Shown here in pieces: positions 17,049-26,867 of a stretch of DNA of 64,000 bases. Made by a program: the position numbers and the translations under genes. Below the pieces are notes generated by a model. It was not told the origin of the DNA. It did no database searches and saw only the letters and a list, made by a program, of their open reading frames with translations. Source of the stretch: Armatimonadota bacterium (GTDB taxonomy: Bacteria; Armatimonadota; Zipacnadia; Zipacnadales; JABUFB01); the NCBI GenBank assembly GCA_013314775.1, contig JABUFB010000016.1, positions 79,099 to 143,098 on the forward strand, in the 5' to 3' direction. Each line of letters begins with the position of its first letter. Position 1 is the stretch's first letter.

Positions 17049-19694
17049 ATGATTCGTCTGCTGATGCTGTCCGCACTTGCTGTTGCTTCCGTGGCCTTCC
17101 CGCTGGATCTCCTGCGCGATGCCGGCGCGTGGACCGGCAATCTCGACCGGGATGGCCCGACAATCACTGTGGGGACCTCCGAAGAAGCGCCCCTGTGGGC
17201 CGAGGTCACATCAAACGCCGGAGCCGAGGATTACCCGAAGCTGCGTCTGACTTTTGACCCCGCACGCGACCTGACCGACTTCATGCGCCTAAGGTGGCGG
17301 GTGCGTGTTGTGTGCGAGGACCCGTCGGTGCGCGAAAAGCGGGTTGCCGCGGTCTTCTACGACGACCAGCACCGGCACGCAAACCTGCCCGGCAGACCCA
17401 GCGTGCAGCAAGTGATCGAACACTATGTCCCGGTGAACCGCTGGATGGATTACCGCGACTGGATCATGACCCTGCACCGCAGTGCAATCCAGCAGGTGGA
17501 CCTGTACATCTACGAAACCCCGCTGGACACGGCTCACACCTACCGCTGGGAATTTGCCGACTTGGCCCTCGAGGGTGTCGGGGAACAGGCGGCCTTGTTC
17601 GACACAGAAGTCTATGAGAGCAGCGATCTGCGGGTTCCGGTGGCGGATGAGACCGTGGCGGGTACCATCGGCGCGGGAGACCTGACGCTGGAGTTCGCGC
17701 CGGATGGACGGATCCGCCGGGTTCTCCACGCGGGCACCGAAGCCGGAGTTGCTGGGGACGCGCCGACCGGCATCCTGCTCAGGGATGCCACCGGGCAAGC
17801 GCCTCCGGTTCCGGCCGGTGGCGTTCTTGAGGCCACGCAGGACGGCCTGCGGCACCACTCCCGGGTGGATGCTCTGGGCCTGGAACTCGATGCTGCATAC
17901 AAAGCAGGCGAAGGGTACATCGAGGTCCGGGGCACGGTCACTGATATGCGCGGGGAGGACCGAGCGGTGCAGGTTGCATTGGCAGTGCCCCTGTCCGGCG
18001 ATGGCTGGCAATGGTGGGACAGCGCCGCGAAATCGCGCTCCCTGGCCGGTGAGAAGCTGGAATTGTCGGCGCTGGAGCTGGGTACGGAGTACGGCCTGAA
18101 CGGGGCGCATTCGAAGTACCCCATCGGCGCGGTGACACTTCCCGGCAAAGCGGGGGTGACCCTGGGCATCCGCATGGACGAGCCAGTGGTGCACCGGATC
18201 GCCTGCAACCCGGCGCTGAACCTGCTGTATATCGTGCTGGACTTCGGCCTCATTCCGGAGACCGCAGTGGATGGGCGCTCCCTGTCCAGCGCGCCCTTCC
18301 GGATTCTCGTGTACTCCCATGATCCCGCATGGGGATTCCGGTCGGCGCTGGACCGGTATTACGGGTTCTTCCCCGACTTCTTCTCGCGGCGCACCGACCC
18401 GGCGCGCGAAGGCGGCTGGTATGTCTGGGGGCACATGAAGGACACTCCCGATGCGCTGAAAGGTGGCTTCGGATTCCACTGGGGTCCGGGCGGGAACGAG
18501 GCCGTGAAATGGGATAACGAAAACAACGTCTATTCCCTGCTGTATATCGAGCCCGAGTTCTTCCAGCAGACCATGGGCGACTTCGACCGGTGCCCCACGG
18601 CGGAGGAAGGGCTCAAGCGGCTGGAACTGATTGCCTCCGGAGATGATGCTGAGCTCGAAGCTTTCGCGAAGCTGGGTTACTCGCACAGCTACACTCCGGG
18701 CAACTGGGTGGCCGCACATTCCCACAAGGAGGCGCTGCGTACGGTCGCCAATGCGGCCCGGCTCAGCGTGAATTTCGACCGGGATCTCAAGCCGGTGGGC
18801 GGTGCCGGGCAGTATCCTTGGATGAGTGAGAGCAAATGGGGGATCATCTTCCCCTGCAACCTCGACCCGGATATCCCCGAAGGCAAGGGGTGGTTCAACC
18901 GGAAGATATACCTGGATTGGGGGCTGCGCGGCGCGGAGGACGCCGGTGCGCGGTATGACGGCATTGGTCTGGACTCCTTCGGCGGATATGGGCAGGCATT
19001 CCGGGCGAACTACAGGCGGGAGCACTTCAAGTACTCACAGATTCCACTGAGCTTCTCGGCCGGTGATTTTCGTCCGGTGCAGGTGGCGGCCTTCGCCACT
19101 GTGGAGTGGCTGCGGGAGCTTGCCGCCGCAACCCATGAGGACGGGCGCCTGCTCATGGCCAACTGCTCCTGGGGCAGCACCCCGGCGTGGCTGACCTTCG
19201 CCGCCCCGTACCTGGACATTTTCGGTGCCGAGGCCACACAGTTCGCCGATCCTGACTATATCCGGGCCATCGCGCGCACCAAGGCCTGCACTGATCTGCC
19301 CTACAGTCCGCGGCCGGATTGGGAAGTGGCCTGGCATTTGCTCCATGGCATCTACCCCGGCCACGGCAACGAGATTCCGGTGATGGCTCAGTTCGCTGAA
19401 GGCCTGCGGGAGCTGTCGGCGGCTGGATGGGAGCCCATCACCCATGCCACCGCCGAGCCCGCAACGGTGCGCCTGGAGCGATTTGGATCACGGGAGCGTA
19501 TCTACCTGAGCGTGCACAACCCCACAGACGATACCGCGTCGGTGGTTGTCCGACTGGACTGTCAAGCTCTTGGGCTGGGGGATGGCTTCCAGGCGCGCGA
19601 CCTTTTGGATGAGCGCCCGGTGGCTGTCGAGGCCGATGCCCTGCGCCTCGACCTGACAGGCAAGGCGACGCGCACGATTGTGCTGGAGAAGTAG
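17049..19694 (+). CDS. large secreted glycoside-hydrolase-like protein
   Basis: An 881-residue exported protein with a Sec signal (1-17) behind GCAGGAGG. The N-terminal 170 residues are a beta-sandwich (YPKLRLTFDPARDLTDFMRLRW). The next 250 residues form a supersandwich of the kind found in GH31/36/97-like enzymes. A barrel follows with GGWYVWGHMKD, WDNENNVYSLLYIEPE, ARYDGIGLDSFGGYG (candidate catalytic Asp, about residue 638) and LLMANCSWG. A small C-terminal beta domain ends in RTIVLEK. This domain order suggests an alpha-glycosidase-like enzyme, but the motifs do not settle the family. Confidence 0.7.
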   Translation: MIRLLMLSALAVASVAFPLDLLRDAGAWTGNLDRDGPTITVGTSEEAPLWAEVTSNAGAEDYPKLRLTFDPARDLTDFMRLRWRVRVVCEDPSVREKRVAAVFYDDQHRHANLPGRPSVQQVIEHYVPVNRWMDYRDWIMTLHRSAIQQVDLYIYETPLDTAHTYRWEFADLALEGVGEQAALFDTEVYESSDLRVPVADETVAGTIGAGDLTLEFAPDGRIRRVLHAGTEAGVAGDAPTGILLRDATGQAPPVPAGGVLEATQDGLRHHSRVDALGLELDAAYKAGEGYIEVRGTVTDMRGEDRAVQVALAVPLSGDGWQWWDSAAKSRSLAGEKLELSALELGTEYGLNGAHSKYPIGAVTLPGKAGVTLGIRMDEPVVHRIACNPALNLLYIVLDFGLIPETAVDGRSLSSAPFRILVYSHDPAWGFRSALDRYYGFFPDFFSRRTDPAREGGWYVWGHMKDTPDALKGGFGFHWGPGGNEAVKWDNENNVYSLLYIEPEFFQQTMGDFDRCPTAEEGLKRLELIASGDDAELEAFAKLGYSHSYTPGNWVAAHSHKEALRTVANAARLSVNFDRDLKPVGGAGQYPWMSESKWGIIFPCNLDPDIPEGKGWFNRKIYLDWGLRGAEDAGARYDGIGLDSFGGYGQAFRANYRREHFKYSQIPLSFSAGDFRPVQVAAFATVEWLRELAAATHEDGRLLMANCSWGSTPAWLTFAAPYLDIFGAEATQFADPDYIRAIARTKACTDLPYSPRPDWEVAWHLLHGIYPGHGNEIPVMAQFAEGLRELSAAGWEPITHATAEPATVRLERFGSRERIYLSVHNPTDDTASVVVRLDCQALGLGDGFQARDLLDERPVAVEADALRLDLTGKATRTIVLEK

Positions 19695-19709
19695 GCTGCA
19701 GATGCGCGA

Positions 19710-19762
19710 AAGGGGACGGGCCCGTGGCTCTTGTGGATACTCGAAGCCGGGTCCGTCCCCTT
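19710..19762. terminator. long hairpin terminator between convergent genes
   Basis: A 15-bp stem with one G-U pair (AAGGGGACGGGCCCG with CGGGTCCGTCCCCTT) and a 23-base loop separates the glycosidase gene from the response regulator gene. It lies 15 bases beyond the first and 25 beyond the second, so it could serve both strands. Confidence 0.65.
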
Positions 19763-19786
19763 GTCGGTTCCGCGGTCGTTGGTTCT

Positions 19787-20188
19787 TCAGGCGACGCCGG
19801 TCGCGGCTTGCGGCGTCCGGATGATCAGCCCCGTATAGCGCTCCAAGACGCTCGCTATCTGCTCAAGGGTAAAGGGCTTGGGGATTACTTGTCGCACTCC
19901 CTGGCGCATGGCGTTGGTCACGTGAGCATCGGCGGGGTTCGCGGTGATGATCACGATCGGCGTATCCGGCTTGCTTGCCACCAAGGAGGGCACGATGGCG
20001 TCACAGTGGCCCTCGGGAAAGTGGTTGTCCAGCAGGATGATGTCGAAGTCCTGGCTCAGCGCCAGGCGCAGCCCATCACGCAGGGTGCAAGCGCCGACCA
20101 TGTCGCAGCCCATGAGGCTGAGAGCGTTCTGCAGGACGGCTAGCAGGGCCTTGTGGTCGTCCACCACGAGCACTCTAAGTAGGGGCAT
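19787..20188 (-). CDS. single-domain response regulator
   Basis: A 133-residue receiver domain with no output domain. It carries the acidic pair Asp10-Asp11, the phospho-acceptor Asp54 (LLDNHF), the conserved Thr in VIITAN and the Lys in IPKPF. Its ATG overlaps the TAA stop of the histidine kinase gene upstream (TAATG), so the two are coupled and almost certainly form a pair. Output probably passes through protein contact or a phosphorelay. No regulated target is identified. Confidence 0.92.
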   Translation of the reverse strand: MPLLRVLVVDDHKALLAVLQNALSLMGCDMVGACTLRDGLRLALSQDFDIILLDNHFPEGHCDAIVPSLVASKPDTPIVIITANPADAHVTNAMRQGVRQVIPKPFTLEQIASVLERYTGLIIRTPQAATGVA

Positions 20189-21960
20189 TAGTCTTCTCCG
20201 ATTGCCGGCAGACTGAGGCTGACGCGAGTGCCGGCGTGGCGTTGGCTTTCAATGGAAAGCGTTCCCCCATGTGCTTCGGCGACGCTGTGGCAGATGCTCA
20301 GCCCAAGCCCTGTCCCCTTTCCGCAGGGCTTGGTTGTGAAGAACGGTTCCAGCGCTCGCTGGCGTGTGGCTTCGTCCATCCCGGTCCCGTCGTCCGTGAC
20401 CGTGATCCTGACGCAGCCATCAGTCTTATCGGCACTGAGTGTCACGTGCTTAGCGTTGGCATCGGTCGCATTGTTCACCAGGTTGACGAGTACCTGGAGA
20501 AGCTCGGACTGATCGCCCCAGACCAGGGTCTCATCCCCCAGGCCACTGACAGACAGCGCAGTGGATGACTGACTCAACTGGGGAGCCACAAGGTCTGCGG
20601 CCCGGAAAAGCAACTCATCCACTGCAACCGCGCGCATTTCCGTTCCGCTGTTACGGGCGAGATCCAGGAGATTGCGCAGGAGCGCGGCGCCCCGGTCGAT
20701 CTCTGCCTGCATGCCTTGAAGATTCTCCCGGGCAAGAGGGTCGCGGACGCACTGCATCAAGAGTTCAGCACGCAGGTGGATGGGCGCCAGCACGTTCTTG
20801 ACTTCGTGTGCGATGGCTGCCGACAGCTTCCCGGCCATGGCGAGTCGCTCATTGTGCAGGAGTAGTTCCTGGGTCTCCTCGCGGCTTGCGACCATGTGAT
20901 TGAAGGCCCGGGCGAGGCGCCCAAGGCTGTCGTCAGTCTCGATCTGCAACGGTGGCGCGCCGCGCTTTCCCGCCGCCAGGTCCTCGACGCGCTCACGCAG
21001 TTCTTCCAGAGGCTGGTTGATCCAGTTTGTGACGAGACTTGTCAGCAGGGCACCCAGCAACAGAGCACATGCAAATGCGCCGAATGCGACAGTCACGAAC
21101 CGGGGACCACGGCCCGGCAGGGCAGACCTGTTCATGGTGACGGTAAGCTGCGATGGCGCATCCTCCTGGGATCCGCTGGCGAAAACCATGGCCATCGAGA
21201 CAGTCTCGCCGGTGCTCTCGCCATCCACGGTAGTCGCCGAAAAGCCTGATGTATTGCGCACTGGAGTGGCTTTGGAGCCTGGCCCGGTACGGAACGTGTC
21301 GCCCGGTTTGAGTGTGCACAGGGCCGCCTCGCAGACATCGGCCCCCATTACCGACTCCATCTCTTCCGCGGTGATTTGGCGTCCCACCAGGATTGCGCCG
21401 ATGGTGGTGTCCGAGCCGTCACGGGACTTCAAAGGCGCAGCGCCTACGACCACGAGGCTGTCTCGGTGCCCGACGACTCCCCACGATGCCTCGCCGTCCA
21501 GAGCGGCGGCAGCGTGCGACGTCTCAGTGAGCATGGCATCCAGCGCCAGATCCCGGCCAAGCACCGCGGGCGACTGAGCTCCCCCCGTTCTCAGGATCGC
21601 CGCGGCGCTGATCCCCTGGGAATCCGCCAACTCCCGCAGGAATGCGGGCCCGACTGTCTCGAACTTGCCGTGCGACGCTTTCTGTAACCATTCGTCACGG
21701 GCGGCAGTCGCCGTGTACAGGACCCGCAATCCCATAGCCCGGACATGCTGAACAACCACGGCGAGGCGCTGATTCAGCGCAGCTTCATCGAGCATCCGCA
21801 TCCGCTGGCCATTGATAGCGTGCATGAACACGGCATAGCCGAAGAGTGGAATCGCGATGGCTATGGCGAAGGCCAGGATGAGCTTCCGGGGAAAAGAGAG
21901 TGCGATGGGTTTTCGGACCGTAACCCTTGGCAGGGCTAAGGTCTTTGCTATGGTGGTCAT
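20188..21960 (-). CDS. membrane histidine kinase with extracytoplasmic sensor and HAMP
   Basis: A 590-residue kinase. TM1 (27-47) and TM2 (288-311) flank a 240-residue periplasmic sensor region of the double-Cache style. HAMP covers about 312-365. The dimerisation helix contains IAHEVKNVLAPI with phospho-acceptor His385. The ATPase domain has LVNNATDA (N box), DDGTGMD (G1), FFTTKP (F box) and GTGLGLSICHSVAEAHGG (G2). The pair is cotranscribed with the response regulator that follows. A minus-strand TTGACT (22036-22031) with a 17-base spacer and TAAGCT is a weak promoter candidate. Confidence 0.93.
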   Translation of the reverse strand: MTTIAKTLALPRVTVRKPIALSFPRKLILAFAIAIAIPLFGYAVFMHAINGQRMRMLDEAALNQRLAVVVQHVRAMGLRVLYTATAARDEWLQKASHGKFETVGPAFLRELADSQGISAAAILRTGGAQSPAVLGRDLALDAMLTETSHAAAALDGEASWGVVGHRDSLVVVGAAPLKSRDGSDTTIGAILVGRQITAEEMESVMGADVCEAALCTLKPGDTFRTGPGSKATPVRNTSGFSATTVDGESTGETVSMAMVFASGSQEDAPSQLTVTMNRSALPGRGPRFVTVAFGAFACALLLGALLTSLVTNWINQPLEELRERVEDLAAGKRGAPPLQIETDDSLGRLARAFNHMVASREETQELLLHNERLAMAGKLSAAIAHEVKNVLAPIHLRAELLMQCVRDPLARENLQGMQAEIDRGAALLRNLLDLARNSGTEMRAVAVDELLFRAADLVAPQLSQSSTALSVSGLGDETLVWGDQSELLQVLVNLVNNATDANAKHVTLSADKTDGCVRITVTDDGTGMDEATRQRALEPFFTTKPCGKGTGLGLSICHSVAEAHGGTLSIESQRHAGTRVSLSLPAIGED

Positions 21961-22087
21961 TTGCGGCCCCCCTGGCCGCCCCCCCCGAAAGACTGGTACG
22001 TGTATAAAGCTTAGAATATTCTCAAGATAAAGTCAAGAGTATCTCATGCATTTGCGGCAGTCTTCTGAACGACACGAGGAAAAGCAA

Positions 22088-22117
22088 AATGCCCCTAATA
22101 CAGAGATTAGGGGCATT
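22088..22117 (-). terminator. intrinsic terminator of the mannitol dehydrogenase gene
   Basis: A perfect 12-bp stem (AATGCCCCTAAT/ATTAGGGGCATT) with a 6-base loop. Read on the minus strand it is followed by TTGCTTTTCC, giving a U-rich tail, so it terminates the gene that ends at 22202. Plus-strand reading lacks the U-run. Confidence 0.8.
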
Positions 22118-22201
22118 ATTGGGGGTTCTACCAGCCCGATACCGCGACTGGCGGCTCGGCTAGACTAAATGTAAGCTAAAGATTACCTCCAATCAGGATG
22201 C

Positions 22202-23437
22202 CTATCCGAAGATGGATGCCCCTGAGGCGAGCCTCTCAAGCAGGTCGGCATGAGCACTGAGCACCGCCTTGCATGCCGTGCGGTCGGGCTCGCGCGTGCA
22301 GTCGAGTCCGCAGGTCTCGCTCAAGACGAACTCGGGGCCGCGCGAGTAGACGTTCTCCGCGAATTCGATGTCCGGGCCGAAGGGCTGGCCATGCTCGTCG
22401 AGGGCTCGGAACTGCATGCCCGCTGCGGCGCAAAGGGCCGTCATCGGCCCCGGCGCGCCGCATTGCTCGATCTCCAGCAGCAGCGGGCCGATCACTCTGT
22501 CCTCGCGGCTCAGCTTGCGGGAGATATCCCGCCCCACGCGGTAGATGGTGTCGCCCAGGGCCTGATTGCAGAAACGTGAGAGCAAGTCCTCGATGTGGGC
22601 GTCCATGTGGGCCTCGTCGAACTCTCCGGGATACCGCGCGATGAGCGCCCGAGCGCTCTCCCACATGCCCGCGCGGGTCGCTGGGCCGACAGTCGGGTGC
22701 TCCACCGCCTGCCAGGTGTACACCAGTTCCGGGGCCTCCAGGTGCGCGAAGTAGGCGCACAGGGCATGCCCGAAATTGTGCACGAAACTCTTCCGGTCCA
22801 CGTAGGCGGTCATATTCTGACGCGCATCCAGACCCGGCACGTCGGGCACGGGATTCAGGAAAGCCGTGCGATCGCAGATGAGCGTGTTGTAGGCTTCAGC
22901 GTACACAAGGAGGGGGTCTTGACGCCGGACCTCATCGGGCATGATCGGCACCATCTTGCCAATGCTGGTCTCCACGAGCCCGACCCGTTCGGCAAGGGGG
23001 AACCCCTCCGGGAGGTTGCTCGCGAGACCTTCGGCCATGAACGAGGCAGCATCGCGCAGGTTCTCGCAGAGGATCACATCCAGGGGTGGCAGGCCCCGTT
23101 CCGTCCGGGCGAGGATACCTGCCGCCAGCGCTCGCTGGATCGCCACCAGCGCCTTCGGGCCAACCGCTGTGGCGCAGAGGCGGCAGTCCGCGAGCTCGGC
23201 CACCACTGCGTCCTTGTTGGCGCCGTGGACGGCTCGGACGTTCTCGATGAGCAGCGTTTCCGGGTTGCGGTCCCGGACCTCCACCGTGTAACTGCGACGC
23301 TCGTTGAGGGCGTTGACGACCTCATCCACTACGTCCACGAAAACGACTTCATACCCCGCGCGGGCGAACAGTTGGCCTATGAAAGACCGACCGATATTCC
23401 CCGCGCCAAATTGCACCATCTTTCGTTCATTGATCAA
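22202..23437 (-). CDS. mtlD: mannitol-1-phosphate 5-dehydrogenase-like oxidoreductase
   Basis: About 411 residues, near the usual length of polyol-specific long-chain dehydrogenases. The N-terminal Rossmann motif is MVQFGAGNIGRSFIGQLFARAG. Further marks are ATAVGPKAL, LCENLRD, GLVETSIGKMVP, and the substrate-site Lys-Asn-His group in DRKSFVHNFGHALCAY. It would interconvert mannitol-1-phosphate and fructose-6-phosphate. Start is ambiguous: ATG 23461, TTG 23437 (GAGGAG 11 bases upstream) and ATG 23419 are all in frame; the TTG is used. No mannitol PTS is nearby, so the substrate could be another polyol phosphate. Confidence 0.85.
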   Translation of the reverse strand: MINERKMVQFGAGNIGRSFIGQLFARAGYEVVFVDVVDEVVNALNERRSYTVEVRDRNPETLLIENVRAVHGANKDAVVAELADCRLCATAVGPKALVAIQRALAAGILARTERGLPPLDVILCENLRDAASFMAEGLASNLPEGFPLAERVGLVETSIGKMVPIMPDEVRRQDPLLVYAEAYNTLICDRTAFLNPVPDVPGLDARQNMTAYVDRKSFVHNFGHALCAYFAHLEAPELVYTWQAVEHPTVGPATRAGMWESARALIARYPGEFDEAHMDAHIEDLLSRFCNQALGDTIYRVGRDISRKLSREDRVIGPLLLEIEQCGAPGPMTALCAAAGMQFRALDEHGQPFGPDIEFAENVYSRGPEFVLSETCGLDCTREPDRTACKAVLSAHADLLERLASGASIFG

Positions 23438-23479
23438 AGGTCTCTCGACTCCTCGCCGCATGTGAGTCGCGGCCCAAAC

Positions 23480-26400
23480 TCAAGGCTCGAAGCGGACCAA
23501 AGCGACGCCAAAGGGCTCCAGGATCAGATCCTTCTTGCGCTCGCCCAAGGTGACGCTGGTCTCGAGTGCCTTGTCGTGGAAGCTCAGAAGCATGACCAGC
23601 ACCGTACCGTCTTTCTCGAAGGCGAACCAGTTCTCGCTGGACAGGCCCTCCACCTGCACTTTCTGGTCGCAACGCCGGCTCTCGAGAAAGAATTCCTCAT
23701 TGGCAGCGATGATCTCAGTGGCCTCCGATGTAGCGTAGAAGGAACCGCCTTCCATGGGCGGTAGCCACCAGATGAGACAGCCGTTGCAGCCGCTGTTTGC
23801 ATACTGGCGAAGGATACGGTTGCGCCACGTTTCCATCTTCGGCGCAGGCTGAGAGGTGTCGCGGTCGGACAGGTACCACATCTCGCCACCCATGAAGGGC
23901 ACATCACCCAGCGCAGCCATGGTGTCGCGGATCTCCGTGCGCCCCCCGCCATATCCCGCAATTCCCAGGTCGAGATGGGGGGCCATCAGCGCCCAGTCTA
24001 CGCCGTAGTGTTCCTTTGTGCGCTTGCTCTGATAGCCCGAGTAGAGAGAGAACTCAACGGGGCGGTCCGCCTTGCTGAGAATGCGCCTGATGTGTCCGGC
24101 CATCTCCGCGTTCTGAGCGCAGCGGAAGTCAGTCCACTGTGACGGGTATCTCGACAGCACGGTCTCTGCGTTGAGCGTTACATCAGCGGGTATCTGCGCG
24201 AATTTGCGGAAGGCTTCCAGACAGCGCTCGCAGGTGCAGAAGGTGGGCGGGTCGATGACCGGCTGCTCCACATCCCAGTTAGCGCCGGCGTACGGCTGGG
24301 AGTTGACCGTGCCCAAGAGCCACTCCTGGAGGGCGTCGATTACCGGCCGGCCCTCGGCGAGAACCCAGGTGGGGCAGAAAGTGTGCTCAATCCGCTTGCC
24401 CTTGAAGTCCACTGCCGCCAGGTCGGGCCGCTCCTCGATGAGCTTCCGAGTGCCCGCCAAAACGCTCCAGGGCTCCCAGCCGATGCTCAGGAAAACCTTG
24501 TTCCCCTGTGACAGGAGAAGTGGCGCGATGTCGTTATTCACGGTCCCGTAGGTCCAGGTGATACCGGATGCCAGGCAGTTGGCGGCGTATGCTTCCGCGG
24601 CCTCGGGGGTAGAAAAGCGCGTACTGTAATAGCACGGAGTGATCCGCGCCCGGGCAGGCCGGGCATTCTTGAGGGCGGGAAGCACTTTCACCCGCGCGGT
24701 GCGGGGCAGGCCTACCACCGTGCCATGCATGAATTCGGGGTAGACGCGGGCCGGATACTCTCCCTCCGCCTGGTCAGGGTCGGCCTCGAAGAGCAGCCCC
24801 ACCAGAGGCCGGCTGGTGGGCGAGCCGAGTTTCTCGCACTTGACGTCCAGCTCCAGCACATATCTAGTACCGGGCTCGAGTTCGACCACGCCCTCCTTGT
24901 CCACCCAGATCGCCTGCTGCCGGTCAGCATTGTCCTTCGTGGACACGATCTTCGCGCACCTGGAGCCGTCCTTGCCCTCGGATACCAGCAGCCCGTGGCT
25001 GCCCCATTCCGGCTCGTCGAAGGTGCCCATCTTCAGGAGATTCTGCGGGCTGCCCTCCTTGCGCAGGACGATGTTGTCCACCCAGAAAGTGCCCACAATT
25101 CCCCGGTCCTGCCATTTTATGACAAGCGGATGAGCGCTGGTCGCACCGGGCGGCGGTGTGAGCGTGACCGACAAGTGCCGCCAGTCGTGGGTGCCTCCGG
25201 AGGTCAAGGCCGGCTGGTAGGCGAGGGTGTGGCCCGAGGCATCGCCCCAGCGCACGGACAGCTCCATTCCCTCACCCGGAAGATGCTGATAGCTCACCGT
25301 GTAGCGGGCCATCTCAAGGCCCTGAAGGGTCAGCCCTCCAGTGCGCTCCAATTTGGGCGCTCCGGTTCCGCCGAGGGCATCGGCCACAATTCCACGCAGG
25401 CCGTCGGGCACCTCGAAGACCGTCCGGTATCCCTCTGAAGGCAGGTCAGGCGCGATCTCTAGCGGCATGCGCACCAGTTGCCTGCTTCCGCGGGGCAAGT
25501 AGAAAGTGTCCGTGTTGGGGAAAAACGCCGGGCCGCGGTCCCCGACCCAGACCCCGGCGACCAGGTAACAGTCTTGCGCGCCGGGCTTGCTCCACAGTCC
25601 GCCCGGGGCAACCGCTGCCGGGCCCCAGCCTTGTTTGGGGAGTACCGTGCGCCAGTCTTCCGCGGGAGCCTCATCGCGAGCCAGCCAACGCAGGCGCAGA
25701 GCTGTTCCCTCGACCGCGAGGGACGGCATCAGGCCGGGGTTCTCGCCGTCGGCGCTGGCATGAATGGCGATGAGATTCAGCCCGGGGTCCAGCAGAAGCT
25801 CCGCCGGTCCGGTCTCGGTGTCCACGGGCTTGCCGTTGACGGTCAGGTCGGAGTGCGAGTCCGTGCCTCGCAGATTCAGCGTGACCACACCCGCGGCGAG
25901 ACGGTTTGGGATCGGCGCGGAGACCAGCACCGGCCTGCCACCATCCTCGAGAGTATACGTCAGCGCATAGGCGCCCCTCGTGGCGGCCTGTGCCGGAAGT
26001 CTGATGGCCAGCGTCTTCTCGCCTGTTCCCTCCGTTCGGGCCTCAACGGTGGCAGTTCCGGCCGTCGCCTGTGCCCGGAAGGACGGAGCGGCGCACTCGG
26101 GTGCAGTCACGGTTGCCCGCAGGCGCACCTCGCCCGCTCCTGCCTCGATAGCCACAGGACCCAACGCGGGACCGCTTTCGGCGAACCGAAGTGTCCCAAA
26201 GGCTTCGGGCTGATGGAAGGCACCGCGCAGCCCGGACCAGGTGCTGTACTCTTTCGCGGCGGGCCGGTGGCGAGTGAAGTTGGCGCGCCAGTCGCCCCGG
26301 GGGGGTGCTCCCATTGACTCAAGCGGGATGGCTGCCTCCACCACGTAACTGTGCTCGCCCCGGTGAGCAGCCACTAGCCAGCCGGAGTTCCAGGCGTTGT

Positions 26401-26824
26401 CTGTAGCCCAGGCATCGTAGGAGCCGTCTCCGGAATTGGCGCCGAAATGGAAATACGAATCGCCCGGAGGGTCCAGGAAGATCTCCACGCAGTCGTCGCC
26501 GAACACGTTGGCGTCCAGGCCGGATTTCGTCGCCGGCACCAGGTGCAGCATGTTCAGGGCAGGCTGGAGGTTCGCCTCGAAAGCCTCCACCGCGATGTAA
26601 ATGCACCGGTCGTCCCACGCAAGCCGCACGCGGGTCTCCTCGCCAGGCGCATCATCGGTGCTGTTGGAGAGGAAGCGTGAAGTCACGCTCGCATTTGCCC
26701 AGCAGGGGTCGTTGAGGTCAGCGTCGATCATCGGCACCGAACTCGCACGATAGGCGGTGTAGACGGGTTCCGTGAAACCGACGCAGACCACGAGTGCAGC
26801 AGTGACAAGAGCCGTAATGCGCAT
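23480..26824 (-). CDS. large secreted protein with CBM9-like domain and TIM-barrel-like region
   Basis: A 1114-residue exported protein. After the signal peptide, residues about 20-215 form a CBM9-like sugar-binding domain (DADLNDPCWANA, VRLAWDDRCIYIAVEAFE, DDCVEIFLDPPGD, and YVVEAAIPLESMGA). Beta modules with galactose-binding features follow (GTFWVDNIVLR). The C-terminal third is a barrel-like region containing ITWTYGTVNNDIAPLL, FCTCERCLEAFRKFA, FMGGEMWYLSD and CLIWWLPPMEGGSF. The catalytic residues are not certain. It belongs to the glycoside-oriented cluster and is adjacent to the 832-residue protein. GAGG precedes the ATG at 26824. Confidence 0.72.
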   Translation of the reverse strand: MRITALVTAALVVCVGFTEPVYTAYRASSVPMIDADLNDPCWANASVTSRFLSNSTDDAPGEETRVRLAWDDRCIYIAVEAFEANLQPALNMLHLVPATKSGLDANVFGDDCVEIFLDPPGDSYFHFGANSGDGSYDAWATDNAWNSGWLVAAHRGEHSYVVEAAIPLESMGAPPRGDWRANFTRHRPAAKEYSTWSGLRGAFHQPEAFGTLRFAESGPALGPVAIEAGAGEVRLRATVTAPECAAPSFRAQATAGTATVEARTEGTGEKTLAIRLPAQAATRGAYALTYTLEDGGRPVLVSAPIPNRLAAGVVTLNLRGTDSHSDLTVNGKPVDTETGPAELLLDPGLNLIAIHASADGENPGLMPSLAVEGTALRLRWLARDEAPAEDWRTVLPKQGWGPAAVAPGGLWSKPGAQDCYLVAGVWVGDRGPAFFPNTDTFYLPRGSRQLVRMPLEIAPDLPSEGYRTVFEVPDGLRGIVADALGGTGAPKLERTGGLTLQGLEMARYTVSYQHLPGEGMELSVRWGDASGHTLAYQPALTSGGTHDWRHLSVTLTPPPGATSAHPLVIKWQDRGIVGTFWVDNIVLRKEGSPQNLLKMGTFDEPEWGSHGLLVSEGKDGSRCAKIVSTKDNADRQQAIWVDKEGVVELEPGTRYVLELDVKCEKLGSPTSRPLVGLLFEADPDQAEGEYPARVYPEFMHGTVVGLPRTARVKVLPALKNARPARARITPCYYSTRFSTPEAAEAYAANCLASGITWTYGTVNNDIAPLLLSQGNKVFLSIGWEPWSVLAGTRKLIEERPDLAAVDFKGKRIEHTFCPTWVLAEGRPVIDALQEWLLGTVNSQPYAGANWDVEQPVIDPPTFCTCERCLEAFRKFAQIPADVTLNAETVLSRYPSQWTDFRCAQNAEMAGHIRRILSKADRPVEFSLYSGYQSKRTKEHYGVDWALMAPHLDLGIAGYGGGRTEIRDTMAALGDVPFMGGEMWYLSDRDTSQPAPKMETWRNRILRQYANSGCNGCLIWWLPPMEGGSFYATSEATEIIAANEEFFLESRRCDQKVQVEGLSSENWFAFEKDGTVLVMLLSFHDKALETSVTLGERKKDLILEPFGVALVRFEP

Positions 26825-26867
26825 GAAATCGACCTCGCTTTGCACCGGGTCCCGGTGGAACCGGCGT

